From DASVRZ01 sp038230215 (GTDB taxonomy: Bacteria; Verrucomicrobiota; Verrucomicrobiia; Chthoniobacterales; DASVRZ01): 64,000 nt of DNA. Location: NCBI GenBank assembly GCA_038230215.1, contig JBBRNR010000002.1, positions 248,001 through 312,000 of the forward strand, given 5' to 3'. Of the stretch, positions 52,046-61,234 are shown piece by piece (position 1 is the stretch's first letter; the number at the start of each line of letters is the position of its first letter). Below the pieces are notes generated by a model. The model saw only the letters and a program-made list of their open reading frames with translations. It ran no database searches and was not told the DNA's origin. A program made the translations under genes and the position numbers.

Positions 52046-52612
52046 TTACATGAGGGGCGTGGTGATCCCGCGCTGCGACTGATATTTGCCGGAACGATCT
52101 GCGTAGCTGGTTTCGCAGAGTTCGTTCGCAGCCAAAAAGAGAACCTGCGCGAGACCTTCGCCGGAGTAGATCTTGGCGGGCAGCGGCGTGGTGTTGGAGA
52201 TCTCCAAAGTGACGTGGCCTTCCCATTCGGGCTCGAACGGAGTCACGTTGACGATGATGCCGCAACGCGCGTAGGTGCTTTTTCCGACGCAAAGCGTGAG
52301 CACGTCGCGGGGAATTCGGAAATACTCCACGCTGCGAGCGAGCGCGAAGCTGTTTGGCGGAACGAGGCAGAACTCGCCCTGGATATCTACGAACGAACGC
52401 GGATCGAAGACTTTCGGATCGACGACCGCGTTGTAAACATTTGTGAAAACCTTGAACTCATCAGCCACGCGCAAGTCGTAGCCGTAGCTCGACAGGCCGT
52501 AGCTAATGACTTGGGCGTCACCGCTTTTGCGCACGAGTTTTTCTTCAAACGGCTCGATCATGCCGTGTTCCTTCGCCATGCGGCGAATCCAATGGTCAGC
52601 GTGGACGCCCAT
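52046..52612 (-). CDS. dcd: dCTP deaminase
   Basis: 188 residues, normal length. Produces dUTP from dCTP on the route to dTMP. Motifs: SYGLSSYGYDLRVADEF, the catalytic GKSTYARCGIIVNVTPFEP with the essential glutamate in WEGHVTLEISNTT, and GEGLAQVLFL. Sits between nrdB (11 bp) and nrdA (48 bp), so its product is made with the ribonucleotide reductase subunits. Confidence 0.95.
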   Translation of the reverse strand: MGVHADHWIRRMAKEHGMIEPFEEKLVRKSGDAQVISYGLSSYGYDLRVADEFKVFTNVYNAVVDPKVFDPRSFVDIQGEFCLVPPNSFALARSVEYFRIPRDVLTLCVGKSTYARCGIIVNVTPFEPEWEGHVTLEISNTTPLPAKIYSGEGLAQVLFLAANELCETSYADRSGKYQSQRGITTPLM

Positions 52613-52623
52613 ATCTATCTAAC

Positions 52624-53763
52624 TCAAATGAGATCGTCTTCGTTGCTGTTCTGCACGCTGCCGCCGGTCTGATATTCCGTGACGCGCGTCTCGAAGAAGT
52701 TCTTTTCCTTGCGCAGGAAAATGACTTCGTCGAGCCAGACAAACGGCGTTGTGCGAACGTTGGAAAGCGTCGGTAAACCGAGTCCGGCCAAGCGGCGATC
52801 TGCGTTGTAATCGACATAACTGAGGAAATCGGCCTGCGTCATTCCCACGCCATCCTCAGGCAGACAATCGCGGACAAATTCCTTCTCCAGCTCGACGCCT
52901 TCGCGCATGAACTCGACCAATTCCGCACGGAATTCCTCGGTCCAGAGATCGGGATTCTCCGCGATCAACTGCGACAAAATATAACGTCCGAGTTCGATAT
53001 GATTGGACTCATCGCGCAGCGTGTATTGGAACATCTGCCCGATGCCGGTCATTTTGTTCTGCCGATGGAGTGACAAAATCATCGCGAACAACGCGTAAAA
53101 CTGAGTTCCTTCCATCACCTGCGTGATGCCGAAAAGCGCCTTCGCAAACTTCTGTTTGTTGGCCGTGATCGTGAGGTCGATCCCCATTTTCAACTCCGGC
53201 ATCTGGCGTTGGATATAGGCGTTTTTCTTCTGCACGCTCGGAATGTCGCTGAATTTCGCGGTGACTTCGTCGAGGTCAATATTGAGCGAGCCGATGATGT
53301 GGAGGAGCGAATCCATGTGGATCGATTCCTCAGCGATCTGGCGCAGTGAGGCGTGTTTCAGCTCGGCGGCCGTAAGATTGTCCTCGATCACATGCAGCAC
53401 GGAATCGCCTACGATGCCCTCGGCGGCGGAGAAATAGCCCACGCCCATTTCGATGATCCAGCGCTCCTTGGCGGAAAGCGTGTTGCCGTTCCATTGGGCG
53501 CAATCTTTCGTCATATCGATCACGTCGGGCTCCCAGTGATTCGCCTTCATCTGTTTATAGATGCGATAGGCCTCGTGGTATTTCAGAGGCAGAATGTTCA
53601 ATTCGGCACTGCGGAGGCCATTTATGACTTTTTTACCAGCGAGTCGGGCGCGTGCTTTGGATTTATCGAGGCGAAACGTCTTGGTACCGAGACGATGAAT
53701 CACGTAGTCGCCTTCCTCAGTGGCGTTGAAGTCGAGGTCGTTTTCAGGAGCAGGTTGGAGCAT
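52624..53763 (-). CDS. nrdB: Ribonucleotide reductase small subunit, class Ic-like (no radical tyrosine)
   Basis: 379 residues from ATG 53763 (an in-frame start at 53814 is possible). Metal ligands are present: Glu115 in SAAEGIVGD, Glu146 and His149 in AEESIHMDSLLHII, and later EFxxH-type ligands in DESNHIELGRYIL. Counting from E146-x2-H149, the position of the E. coli radical Tyr122 is Leu153, and the first ligand is Glu rather than Asp. Both are hallmarks of class Ic (Mn/Fe) R2 proteins such as that of Chlamydia, where Phe is used. First gene of the nrdB-dcd-nrdA operon. Confidence 0.93.
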   Translation of the reverse strand: MLQPAPENDLDFNATEEGDYVIHRLGTKTFRLDKSKARARLAGKKVINGLRSAELNILPLKYHEAYRIYKQMKANHWEPDVIDMTKDCAQWNGNTLSAKERWIIEMGVGYFSAAEGIVGDSVLHVIEDNLTAAELKHASLRQIAEESIHMDSLLHIIGSLNIDLDEVTAKFSDIPSVQKKNAYIQRQMPELKMGIDLTITANKQKFAKALFGITQVMEGTQFYALFAMILSLHRQNKMTGIGQMFQYTLRDESNHIELGRYILSQLIAENPDLWTEEFRAELVEFMREGVELEKEFVRDCLPEDGVGMTQADFLSYVDYNADRRLAGLGLPTLSNVRTTPFVWLDEVIFLRKEKNFFETRVTEYQTGGSVQNSNEDDLI

Positions 53764-53988
53764 GTTTTTTTCGATGATGGTGATGGATGTAGGAGGCAAA
53801 AGGCTTTGATCCAAAAATTGTGAATAACCTTTAGCGGAAATGGACCCAGATCAGTGAAGATCGTGGAACATTTCGCAAACTGCTGAAATGACGCATTTTA
53901 GAGTTTGAGCGCTCAGCCCCGGAGGCCAAATACTTCTCTATTTTACGCTTAACTGCTTTATCGAAACGATCAGTTGTTCACAAACTAT

Positions 53989-54036
53989 GCACAACATGTT
54001 GTGCCTTCTGGAAAAGAACTGCACTAAATATGGTTA
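53989..54036. promoter_or_regulatory. Tandem NrdR-box-like sites upstream of nrdB
   Basis: Box 1, GCACAACATGTTGTGC at 53989-54004, is a perfect 16-bp palindrome and agrees with the NrdR consensus (acaCwAtATaTwGtgt) at 12 positions by my count. Box 2, GCACTAAATATGGTTA at 54021-54036, agrees at 11. Their centres are 32 bp apart, the spacing typical of NrdR box pairs. They lie about 230 bp upstream of the nrdB ATG, implying a long leader or a start nearer than I chose. A possible minus-strand promoter, TTGTGA-17-TAAAGC, lies between them and nrdB. Otherwise 53764-53988 holds only an inverted CATTTC/GAAATG pair (53869-53890). Confidence 0.65.
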
Positions 54037-54212
54037 TTTTCGCATTCGAGGTCAAGATTTGCTTCAAAGATTTCCAAAATTATTTTTGAGGCCGGTTCGC
54101 CGTGTCGGAGGATGTGCGAGTCATGAGAATATGGACGGGCAGCTTTCTAATTCCGCCCAAACATGGTATATGGGTTTTCTTCGTGAGTTCTCTGGCGATT
54201 TTTGGAAAAAAA

Positions 54213-57200
54213 ATGATGGATCGGCTGACAGCCGTGACGCCCGCCTGGCACCGTGCATTGAATCGTTCTCGCGCCACCGCGAGGAAGGCACTGCGGAAGC
54301 GGAGTGCCGTTTCCGAGAGTGCGAATTTGCTGCCGTTGATGATCAAAGTGCTGGCGGCTTTTACCAAAATCGACGGCGAGTTGCAGGAGGATGAGGTCGA
54401 TTCGTCGCTTGGATTTCTACGCTACGACTATCCCGAGGCCGTCTATTCGGAGTTGCGGCGCCTGTTCCGTCAAGCGCTGAACGAGCAGCAGGATCTGACC
54501 GCGATGGCGCAGAAACTGGCCGCCGATCTGAGCGATGACCGAAAAATTCTCCTCGGCGTGCAGCTTTACGACCTCATTTTCAAGGCTGGGCTGAAGCAGG
54601 ATCAGGTCATCGCGTATTATTCTTTTATGTCGTCGCTCGGCATGGCGACGCAGGCCATCGATATCGTTTACCAACTGAATGCCTCGGACATCGCCGACAC
54701 CTCGGTTTACCAGAAGGAAACATCCCCGCTCGAGTCGTTGACTTTCGGCACGAGTGAAAATGAAGATGTGGCCTTGCAAGGCCTGGACGAGGGCGAACGA
54801 CTCACGGCCTATCGTTATCACGACCTGATTCTGCTGAAAAATCTCGCACGCAAACCCGTTGTCGTCCGTGGCCGTCCGCTGACTCCGGGGCAATTCTGCC
54901 GCATTTACCCGGGCCAGCGCGTAATCGTCGATGAGCAGGTCGTGGCGCATCAGGACCTCGTCACCTATTTCAACGCCAAGAAAAACGTCAGCATTCCGGT
55001 CGTTTACGTCACAGTCCATTCCGAGGACGAGGTGGAAGTCGAACGCACCAAAAACCGCGACTCGCAATTGCAAGTCCGCTTCGGTCTGCGAGTGGAAGTC
55101 ACCGCCATTCGCAAAGTCGAGGCCACCCTGCACGACGAGCCGCTTGTAATCGGTAAAAGCGTGAATGCCAACCTCAGCGACAAGCTCGTTTTCCCCAGCG
55201 GTAATGAGTTGGAACTCTCCGATCTCCGCCGCCGCGCCCGCGCGATGGGCGGACGCTTCCATCTCCAGGCGACCAAGTCGGAATATCTCGTCTCAAACAA
55301 CCCAGGACTGCTTGATGAGGACGACATTTTGCTCTCACCTGGGACAAGCGGTGAGATCCTTCTCAAGATCTTTTGCGACTACGAGGAGCGTGTCGGCCAG
55401 GTGCTCGTCCTCCAGGCGGATCGCCCGATTCTCGTAGGCGATGTGCCGGTCAAACACAGTGCAAATCTGAAGGACGGCGACACCATTCGCATCGATACGG
55501 GACAAATTCTGCGCTGCGATTTTTCCGAGCGAATCATCGAGGAGGAACGTAACATCATTCGCCAGTTGGAAGTGCTGGATCTGAACCATCGTTTTCGCGC
55601 TAACGAGACGGCAGTGGACAGCATTTCTTTCACCGTGCAGCGAGGAGAAATGGTCTGCGTGATGGGCGCGAGCGGCAGTGGCAAAAGCACGCTGATGAAC
55701 ATTCTCGCGGGCAGGTTGCAGCCGAATGGTGGCACTGTTTCCCTGAACGGCGAATCGCTTTACGAGCGCGTCGAAGAGTTGAAAAGTTACGTCGCCTACA
55801 TCCCGCAGGACGACGCTTTTGATGAGCATTTGACCATCGCCGAGAACCTCGGTTTTGCCGCTGCCATCCGGGCTCCACATTTATCGACCAAAGATCGCTG
55901 GCGACGCATCGACGCCAAACTAATCGAACTCGGCCTGGCCGAACGCCGAGATTCCTTGGTCGGCAGCTCCAGTAAGAAATTCCTCTCCGGCGGCGAGCGC
56001 AAACGCCTCAATATCGGCCTCGACATGATTGGCTCGGCCGATGTTTACCTCTTCGACGAGCCGACTTCTGGTCTGTCCTCGAAGGATTCCGAGCACGTTA
56101 TCGAGATCATTCGCGGCATGGCTCACAATAAAATCGTTCTCGTCACGATCCATCAGCCGACCTCAAAGATTTTCCAGATGTTCAGCAAGGCGCTCCTCCT
56201 CGACAAAGGCGGACGTCTCGTTTTCTACGGCACCCCACAGGAGATGCTGCAATACTTTGCCAAAGCCGAGCAGCAACAGCAATACGGCAACGAGCTCGGC
56301 GGCTGCCCCACCTGCGGCACGACGCGTCCTGAGTTCATCTTCGACGTGCTCGAAACACCCCTGCGCGATCTCGGCGGCGACATCATTTACGAGGAAAACA
56401 GCCGCAGCCAGCTCGTGCCGGCACGTCGTTATTCGCCGGATTATTGGCGCGACAAATACGAGTCCCATCGTCTTTTCCAAGACATGCGGCAGGTCTCGCT
56501 GAAACGAGAGCTCCCCCAGACTAAACCGAGCACACTGAAGGATGGCGGACGATGGTTCCGCTGGCGCGACGAGTGGACTCAGTTTCGCACACTGCTGGCC
56601 CGCGCTTTCAAAAGCAAACTACGCAACAAAGCCAATCTGGGCATCACCATCATTCTCGCACCTTCCTTGGCCTTGCTGATCGGATATGTTTTGAAGTTTA
56701 ACGACTCCAACAAATACGATTTCGCCTCGGCTTTTCACATTCCGAACTATCTTTTCATCGCTCTCATCGTGGCCATGTTTTTAAGTTTGGCCAATAGTGC
56801 CGACGACATCATTCGCGACCGTGTCGTGCTCCAGCGCGAGCGAAATCTGAACGTCCGCCTCGGCTACTACGTGACGGCCAAAGCCCTCACCCTGGCGCTT
56901 TTCGGAGCATTCCAATGTGCGCTTTTTATTCTCATTGGTAATAGCATCCTCGAGATTCGCGGCATGTTCTGGTGGCATTTCATCTGGATGGTCACGACCT
57001 CTATGTGGGGTATTTCGATGGGCTTGGTCGTGTCGTCGTTTGTCAATGATGCGAAGACCGCCGCGAACATAGTTCCGATGATTCTCATCCCGCAGATGAT
57101 TCTCGGCGGTGCCTTGATCAAATATGAGGAAATGAATCAAAATCTCGACTTTGTTTACTCCATTAATCGTTGGTTCTCGGAGCATAATCAGACCGCCTCT

Positions 57201-57803
57201 GCTCAGGACCAGAGTAAGCTCAAAGTCCCCTTCATCTGCCAGTTCATGCCACTGCGGTGGTCGTATGAGGCTCTCGTCGTCGCCCAAGCCAAACTCAATC
57301 CATTTACCGCGAGGCAGGAAGAATTTACCGCAGCCATCGAGCCCATCCGACTCAAACTCAAATCCAATCGCACCCCGCTGGAACTCACCCGCCTGAACCA
57401 GCTCAAGGACGGCCTCTCGCGCTTGAGCGGCATCGCAGGACGTTCCCCGGAGGCCATCGACGCCCAGCTTGCCGAGATGGATCGTATTCTGGCTGGCGCA
57501 GAAGTGAAGATTGTCCCCGTCGAGCGGCGCTCGAAAAACCTCACTGTCGACCAGGTTTATGTGAATCAGAAAATCCTCGATCTCGTCAGCAAGGCCGAGA
57601 CGGAGCAGGCAGATTACCGGCGTTCAGGCGAAAACGGCGATCATCTTTTGATTAACGTTTTCTTTGGAACCAAACAACTTCATTTCAATCACGAGTTCGG
57701 CGTCTTCTTCTTCAATTCCCTCGTTCTGCATGGGTCCGCCGTGGTGCTGCTCGGGATTCTCTACCTTTCTCTGCGCGGACAGTTGCGCATTCGCCGCTCA
57801 TAA
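54213..57803 (+). CDS. Large ABCG-type transporter with N-terminal TerB-like and FHA-like regions
   Basis: About 1196 residues if started at ATG 54213; GTG 54102 is in frame but its extra residues look non-coding. Order: TerB-like helical domain (about 20-120, LLPLMIKVLAAFTKIDG), a strand-rich region, an FHA-like segment (VPVKHSANLKDGDTIRI, about 415-430), the ATPase with Walker A GASGSGKST near 485, signature LSGGERKR near 590 and Walker B YLFDEPTSGL, a CPTCG cysteine pair near 698, and a six-helix ABC-2 permease followed by a periplasmic insert and a last helix. The half-transporter layout resembles mycobacterial Rv1747. Substrate unknown. Divergent from nrdB. Confidence 0.85.
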   Translation: MMDRLTAVTPAWHRALNRSRATARKALRKRSAVSESANLLPLMIKVLAAFTKIDGELQEDEVDSSLGFLRYDYPEAVYSELRRLFRQALNEQQDLTAMAQKLAADLSDDRKILLGVQLYDLIFKAGLKQDQVIAYYSFMSSLGMATQAIDIVYQLNASDIADTSVYQKETSPLESLTFGTSENEDVALQGLDEGERLTAYRYHDLILLKNLARKPVVVRGRPLTPGQFCRIYPGQRVIVDEQVVAHQDLVTYFNAKKNVSIPVVYVTVHSEDEVEVERTKNRDSQLQVRFGLRVEVTAIRKVEATLHDEPLVIGKSVNANLSDKLVFPSGNELELSDLRRRARAMGGRFHLQATKSEYLVSNNPGLLDEDDILLSPGTSGEILLKIFCDYEERVGQVLVLQADRPILVGDVPVKHSANLKDGDTIRIDTGQILRCDFSERIIEEERNIIRQLEVLDLNHRFRANETAVDSISFTVQRGEMVCVMGASGSGKSTLMNILAGRLQPNGGTVSLNGESLYERVEELKSYVAYIPQDDAFDEHLTIAENLGFAAAIRAPHLSTKDRWRRIDAKLIELGLAERRDSLVGSSSKKFLSGGERKRLNIGLDMIGSADVYLFDEPTSGLSSKDSEHVIEIIRGMAHNKIVLVTIHQPTSKIFQMFSKALLLDKGGRLVFYGTPQEMLQYFAKAEQQQQYGNELGGCPTCGTTRPEFIFDVLETPLRDLGGDIIYEENSRSQLVPARRYSPDYWRDKYESHRLFQDMRQVSLKRELPQTKPSTLKDGGRWFRWRDEWTQFRTLLARAFKSKLRNKANLGITIILAPSLALLIGYVLKFNDSNKYDFASAFHIPNYLFIALIVAMFLSLANSADDIIRDRVVLQRERNLNVRLGYYVTAKALTLALFGAFQCALFILIGNSILEIRGMFWWHFIWMVTTSMWGISMGLVVSSFVNDAKTAANIVPMILIPQMILGGALIKYEEMNQNLDFVYSINRWFSEHNQTASAQDQSKLKVPFICQFMPLRWSYEALVVAQAKLNPFTARQEEFTAAIEPIRLKLKSNRTPLELTRLNQLKDGLSRLSGIAGRSPEAIDAQLAEMDRILAGAEVKIVPVERRSKNLTVDQVYVNQKILDLVSKAETEQADYRRSGENGDHLLINVFFGTKQLHFNHEFGVFFFNSLVLHGSAVVLLGILYLSLRGQLRIRRS

Positions 57804-57842
57804 CATTTCGCGGTGGCACGAAACTTGGTTGGTAAAGGTGTT

Positions 57843-59174
57843 ATGCAATCCGCGACCCCTTTCTCGCATTTTTTCATTCTCGGTCTTCTCACCACCACTG
57901 CCTGGAGCGCCGGATTGGTGCGCGATGGATTCACCGCCCGCACCCAGTCCATGGGCGGCGCAAGTGTGGCCGTCGCCGGATCGCCGCTGGAGGCCATGAT
58001 GACCAATCCCGCCGCCTTGACCGAGATCAAAAACGGCAGCGCCGAAGTCTCCGTCGATGGTGTTTTTCTCCATGCAACTCTCACTCGCACCGGCGAAAAA
58101 AAATCCACCCTGCGCAACCGGATCAACTTTCTTGGCGATGTCGCCATTGCGTTGCCGGTCGGTCATCCGGCCATTCGCTGGGGTCTGTCGGCGGCGCCTT
58201 CTTATGCGGCCGCGACCGACTGGAGATATCGCGACCGCGACGGCGGCGTGGACGGACGGACGAGTTACGGTGAGATCAACCACCATTCCGAGTTCCTGGC
58301 CTACAATTTTCAAACCGGGCTAGGCGTCGATTTCTCCTCTTGGTTTAGCGCCGGAGTATCAGCCGGGTTTATTTACAATCACAACGCGCTCAGCACCGCC
58401 TACATTTTCCAGAGTCAGAAAACGCTGCGAGGCTTTAAGACCCAGCTTGATCTCGACACCGAAGGTTACGCCGCTGTGGGTCAGATCGGGTTCACTCTCA
58501 AGCCCCTGCCCTCGCTCCGGATTTCTGCCGCCTATACGACTCCGAGTGAATTTCATACCGAGGGCGACGCACGCGCCAATCTCTCAGCGCAACTGAAGTC
58601 GCTCGGCGGTGGATTTGCCGCAGTCGAGCCGGAGTTAAATGCCGATGCTAAAGTGGTGACAAAGCTTCCGCAAAAAATCGAGGCCGGTATCGCATGGCAG
58701 CCCACAGAAAAGCTTTTGCTAACCACCGAATTCGACTGGATCAACTGGTCCAATGCCTTCGACGAACTGCCTGTGACGCTTTCCCACAGCTCCAATGCGG
58801 TCGTCAATGGACTCGTCGGTTCCGATCAATTCACTGATGTCGTTCCGCTCGGTTGGCGCGATCAGAAAATCATTCGAGTTGGAGCCGAATACAAAATTAC
58901 CGACGCCTGGCGGGCACGCGCGGGTTATGCTTATTCCAACCAAGTTATTCCCAATCAAACGCTGACGCCCCTCGCCGCCGCCATCGACGACTCCATCGTG
59001 AGTGCCGGCATCGGCTACCAGCAGTCGCAATGGCATCTGGATTTTTCCTGGCAATGGCACTTGCCCAAGACGCAATTTGTTTCCCAATCCCAACTCAAGG
59101 CGGGCGAATATTCCAACAGTGAAATCCAACTCGAGTCTCACTGGCTCGGCCTGACTTACGGCCTCAATTTCTGA
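57843..59174 (+). CDS. OmpP1/FadL-family outer-membrane transporter
   Basis: 443 residues from ATG 57843 with signal peptide (FFILGLLTTTAWSAG). The mature N-terminus DGFTARTQSMGGASVAVAGSPLEAMMTNPAAL is the FadL pattern, where the NPA motif belongs to the hatch domain. The remainder is alternating strands (PLPSLRISAAYTTPS, WHLDFSWQWHLPKTQF) ending in Phe, so a 14-strand barrel is expected. FadL proteins take up long-chain fatty acids and aromatic hydrocarbons. Follows the ABCG gene by 39 bp in the same direction. Confidence 0.92.
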   Translation: MQSATPFSHFFILGLLTTTAWSAGLVRDGFTARTQSMGGASVAVAGSPLEAMMTNPAALTEIKNGSAEVSVDGVFLHATLTRTGEKKSTLRNRINFLGDVAIALPVGHPAIRWGLSAAPSYAAATDWRYRDRDGGVDGRTSYGEINHHSEFLAYNFQTGLGVDFSSWFSAGVSAGFIYNHNALSTAYIFQSQKTLRGFKTQLDLDTEGYAAVGQIGFTLKPLPSLRISAAYTTPSEFHTEGDARANLSAQLKSLGGGFAAVEPELNADAKVVTKLPQKIEAGIAWQPTEKLLLTTEFDWINWSNAFDELPVTLSHSSNAVVNGLVGSDQFTDVVPLGWRDQKIIRVGAEYKITDAWRARAGYAYSNQVIPNQTLTPLAAAIDDSIVSAGIGYQQSQWHLDFSWQWHLPKTQFVSQSQLKAGEYSNSEIQLESHWLGLTYGLNF

Positions 59175-59681
59175 TTACATTCCCGGAGGCTGGATCGAGT
59201 AGGCCAGATAAATGGCTCCGCACGCGATTAGCATCACCAAAATGGCCAGGGCTAAAATCAGTTTCCCACTGCCATCCTTCTTTCCGCTGCGATGTCCGAA
59301 AGGCGAGGAATTTATGAAATCCGCCGGACGACGTGTCTGGTCTCCGACCTTGACATCGATCTCCTCCGCCTCAGGCAGCGGCAGATTTTCCCCTGCAAAA
59401 CCGGACGAGAAAACCGCCTCTACCTGGCCAAACCGAAGCCGCATCCCATCGGTCAGCGTGGCTTTGTTTTGACGCTGCCCGTTGACTCGCGTGCCATTCG
59501 TGGAATCCAAATCTTCCACTTCAAAGGTGCCGTTGCGAGTCGTGATTTGCGCGTGATGACTGGAAACTGAGGCGTCATCGATGTGGATCGTGTTTTCCGC
59601 GACACGCCCGATCGTGATCACTTCCTCGGTAAGTTCGTGGGTTTGTTCGCCGTCTGGGAGGGAGATCTGGAGGGTAGCCAT
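59175..59681 (-). CDS. FHA-domain protein with C-terminal membrane anchor
   Basis: 168 residues. The FHA domain fills residues 1-95: EVITIGRVAENTIHID, SVSSHHAQITTRNG and VEDLDSTNGTRVNGQ carry the conserved GR, SxxH and NG of phosphothreonine binding. A low-complexity linker leads to one membrane helix (LILALAILVMLIACGAIYLAY). It probably reads a Ser/Thr kinase signal at the membrane; no kinase gene is nearby. Stop codon abuts that of the FadL-like gene (convergent). Confidence 0.9.
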   Translation of the reverse strand: MATLQISLPDGEQTHELTEEVITIGRVAENTIHIDDASVSSHHAQITTRNGTFEVEDLDSTNGTRVNGQRQNKATLTDGMRLRFGQVEAVFSSGFAGENLPLPEAEEIDVKVGDQTRRPADFINSSPFGHRSGKKDGSGKLILALAILVMLIACGAIYLAYSIQPPGM

Positions 59682-59693
59682 GTCTTCAACCTA

Positions 59694-60830
59694 TCATTGC
59701 GCTTTTTCCGTATCAATGAGTTTGGAGAATTCATCGAAAAAATAAGTCGCGTCGTGCGGACCAGGCGCGGCCTCGGGGTGATATTGCACGCTGAAGATCG
59801 GCAATTCTTTGTGGCGCAGACCCTCGACCGTGCCGTCGTTCAGGTTCACATGCGTCACCTCCACCTCGGGAGGAAGCGAATCCGCATCCACCGCAAAACC
59901 ATGATTTTGCGCCGTGATCGCCACTCTTCCCGTCTTCAAATCCTGCACCGGCTGATTGCCGCCGCGATGACCGAACTTCAACTTAAACGTCTTCCCTCCA
60001 AACGCGTGCCCAAGCATCTGATGGCCGAGGCAGATGCCGAAGATCGGTTTTTTGCCCATTAACTCGCGCACTTCCTGGAAAACGTAATCCAACGCCGCCG
60101 GATCGCCGGGACCGTTTGAGAGAAAAATTCCATCCGGGTTCAAGGCCAATACGTCCGACGCTTTCGTAGTCGCGGGCACTACTTGCACGGCGAATCCTTT
60201 CTGACGCAAGCGGCGCAATATATTCCGCTTCATCCCGAGATCGTAGGCGACGATGTGATGCTTCACCGGCGGCAATGGCAAATAATTCTCACCATCCCAC
60301 TCGGGGCTTTGTGAGTCATCCGGGTCCCATTTGAATGCCTCGACCGCCGTCACTTCCTTCACGAAATCCATTCCCACCACTCCGTTGCCCGCCTGCGCCG
60401 CCGCGACCGCTTCCGCGCCTGTCGCGAGTTCCGTGCTAATGCAGGCCTTCATCGCGCCCGCCGTCCGTAACCGTTTCGTCAACGCCCGCGTGTCGATCCC
60501 TTGAATTCCGCAAATCTTCCACCGCGCCAGATAATCCCCCAGCGATTCAGTCGAACGATAGTTGCTCGCCAGCTCGGCCAGTTCCTCGATCACAAACCCG
60601 CGCACATGCGGCTCATCGCTCTCGTCGTCCTCTGGAGTAATGCCATAATTTCCGATCAGCGGATACGTCATCGCCACGATCTGGCCCCGATACGAGGGAT
60701 CGGTCAGCACCTCCTGATAGCCCGTCATGGAAGTGTTAAAACAAATCTCGCCGACCGCCGTCCCGCTGCCTCCGAAGTTTTCGCCTTCAAAAACCCGTCC
60801 ATCTTCCAGTGCTAAAATCGCTCGTTTCAT
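59694..60830 (-). CDS. carA: Carbamoyl-phosphate synthase small (glutaminase) subunit
   Basis: 378 residues. N-terminal domain with GEICFNTSMTGYQEVLTDPSY split by the conserved loop; C-terminal class I glutamine amidotransferase with nucleophile Cys in FGICLGHQMLGHAFGG near 265 and the His-Glu pair in FSVQYHPEAAPGPHD near 348. It supplies ammonia to CarB for pyrimidine and arginine synthesis. carB is not in the window. 13 bp upstream of the FHA gene in the same direction, so the two are likely co-transcribed. Confidence 0.96.
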   Translation of the reverse strand: MKRAILALEDGRVFEGENFGGSGTAVGEICFNTSMTGYQEVLTDPSYRGQIVAMTYPLIGNYGITPEDDESDEPHVRGFVIEELAELASNYRSTESLGDYLARWKICGIQGIDTRALTKRLRTAGAMKACISTELATGAEAVAAAQAGNGVVGMDFVKEVTAVEAFKWDPDDSQSPEWDGENYLPLPPVKHHIVAYDLGMKRNILRRLRQKGFAVQVVPATTKASDVLALNPDGIFLSNGPGDPAALDYVFQEVRELMGKKPIFGICLGHQMLGHAFGGKTFKLKFGHRGGNQPVQDLKTGRVAITAQNHGFAVDADSLPPEVEVTHVNLNDGTVEGLRHKELPIFSVQYHPEAAPGPHDATYFFDEFSKLIDTEKAQ

Positions 60831-60930
60831 TCGAGTCTGATCTTTGGCGAAAAAAGTGCGCGGTCAAAACAAAATCGCCACCAGACGACGAAAAACTTTC
60901 CATAAGATAAATGTTGACGCCTGCAAGAAC

Positions 60931-60948
60931 TAGACCAAGTCTGGTCTA
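60931..60948. promoter_or_regulatory. Perfect dyad operator directly before the VapB-like gene
   Basis: TAGACCA-AGTC-TGGTCTA: 7-bp perfect arms, ending one base before the antitoxin ATG at 60950. A TTGACG box lies at 60914. Toxin-antitoxin complexes repress their own promoters through such sites, and the location allows direct blockage of transcription or translation initiation. Confidence 0.6.
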
Positions 60949-60949
60949 T

Positions 60950-61234
60950 ATGAAAGTAGTCAACGTTCTCGAAGCTAAAACGCACCTCTCAAGGCTGCTC
61001 GCCCAAGTGGCCGAGGGCGAGACGTTTGTCATCGGAAAGGCAGGCGTTCCCCTCGCGGTGCTTTGCAAATGGCAGGCCGATGCCTCCGAACGGAAGGGCG
61101 GCGGCTGGCAGGGAAAAGCATGGATCGCCGCGGACTTCGACGCCCCCGACGCCGAGGTCGAAGCTCTTTTCTCTGGCACAGCCCCACTTCACGCCTGGTC
61201 GCATCAACGCGTGGCTGAAGAGCCCGCACCATGA
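60950..61234 (+). CDS. Phd/YefM-type antitoxin of a VapBC pair
   Basis: 94 residues. The N-terminus KVVNVLEAKTHLSRLLAQVAEGE is the Phd/YefM DNA-binding fold, then FVIGKAGVPLAVL. The C-terminal half is variable and should wrap around the toxin; it is followed by the PIN toxin gene overlapping by ATGA. Residues AWIAADFDAPDAEVEALF match the DFD...LF ending common to this antitoxin group. Confidence 0.88.
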   Translation: MKVVNVLEAKTHLSRLLAQVAEGETFVIGKAGVPLAVLCKWQADASERKGGGWQGKAWIAADFDAPDAEVEALFSGTAPLHAWSHQRVAEEPAP

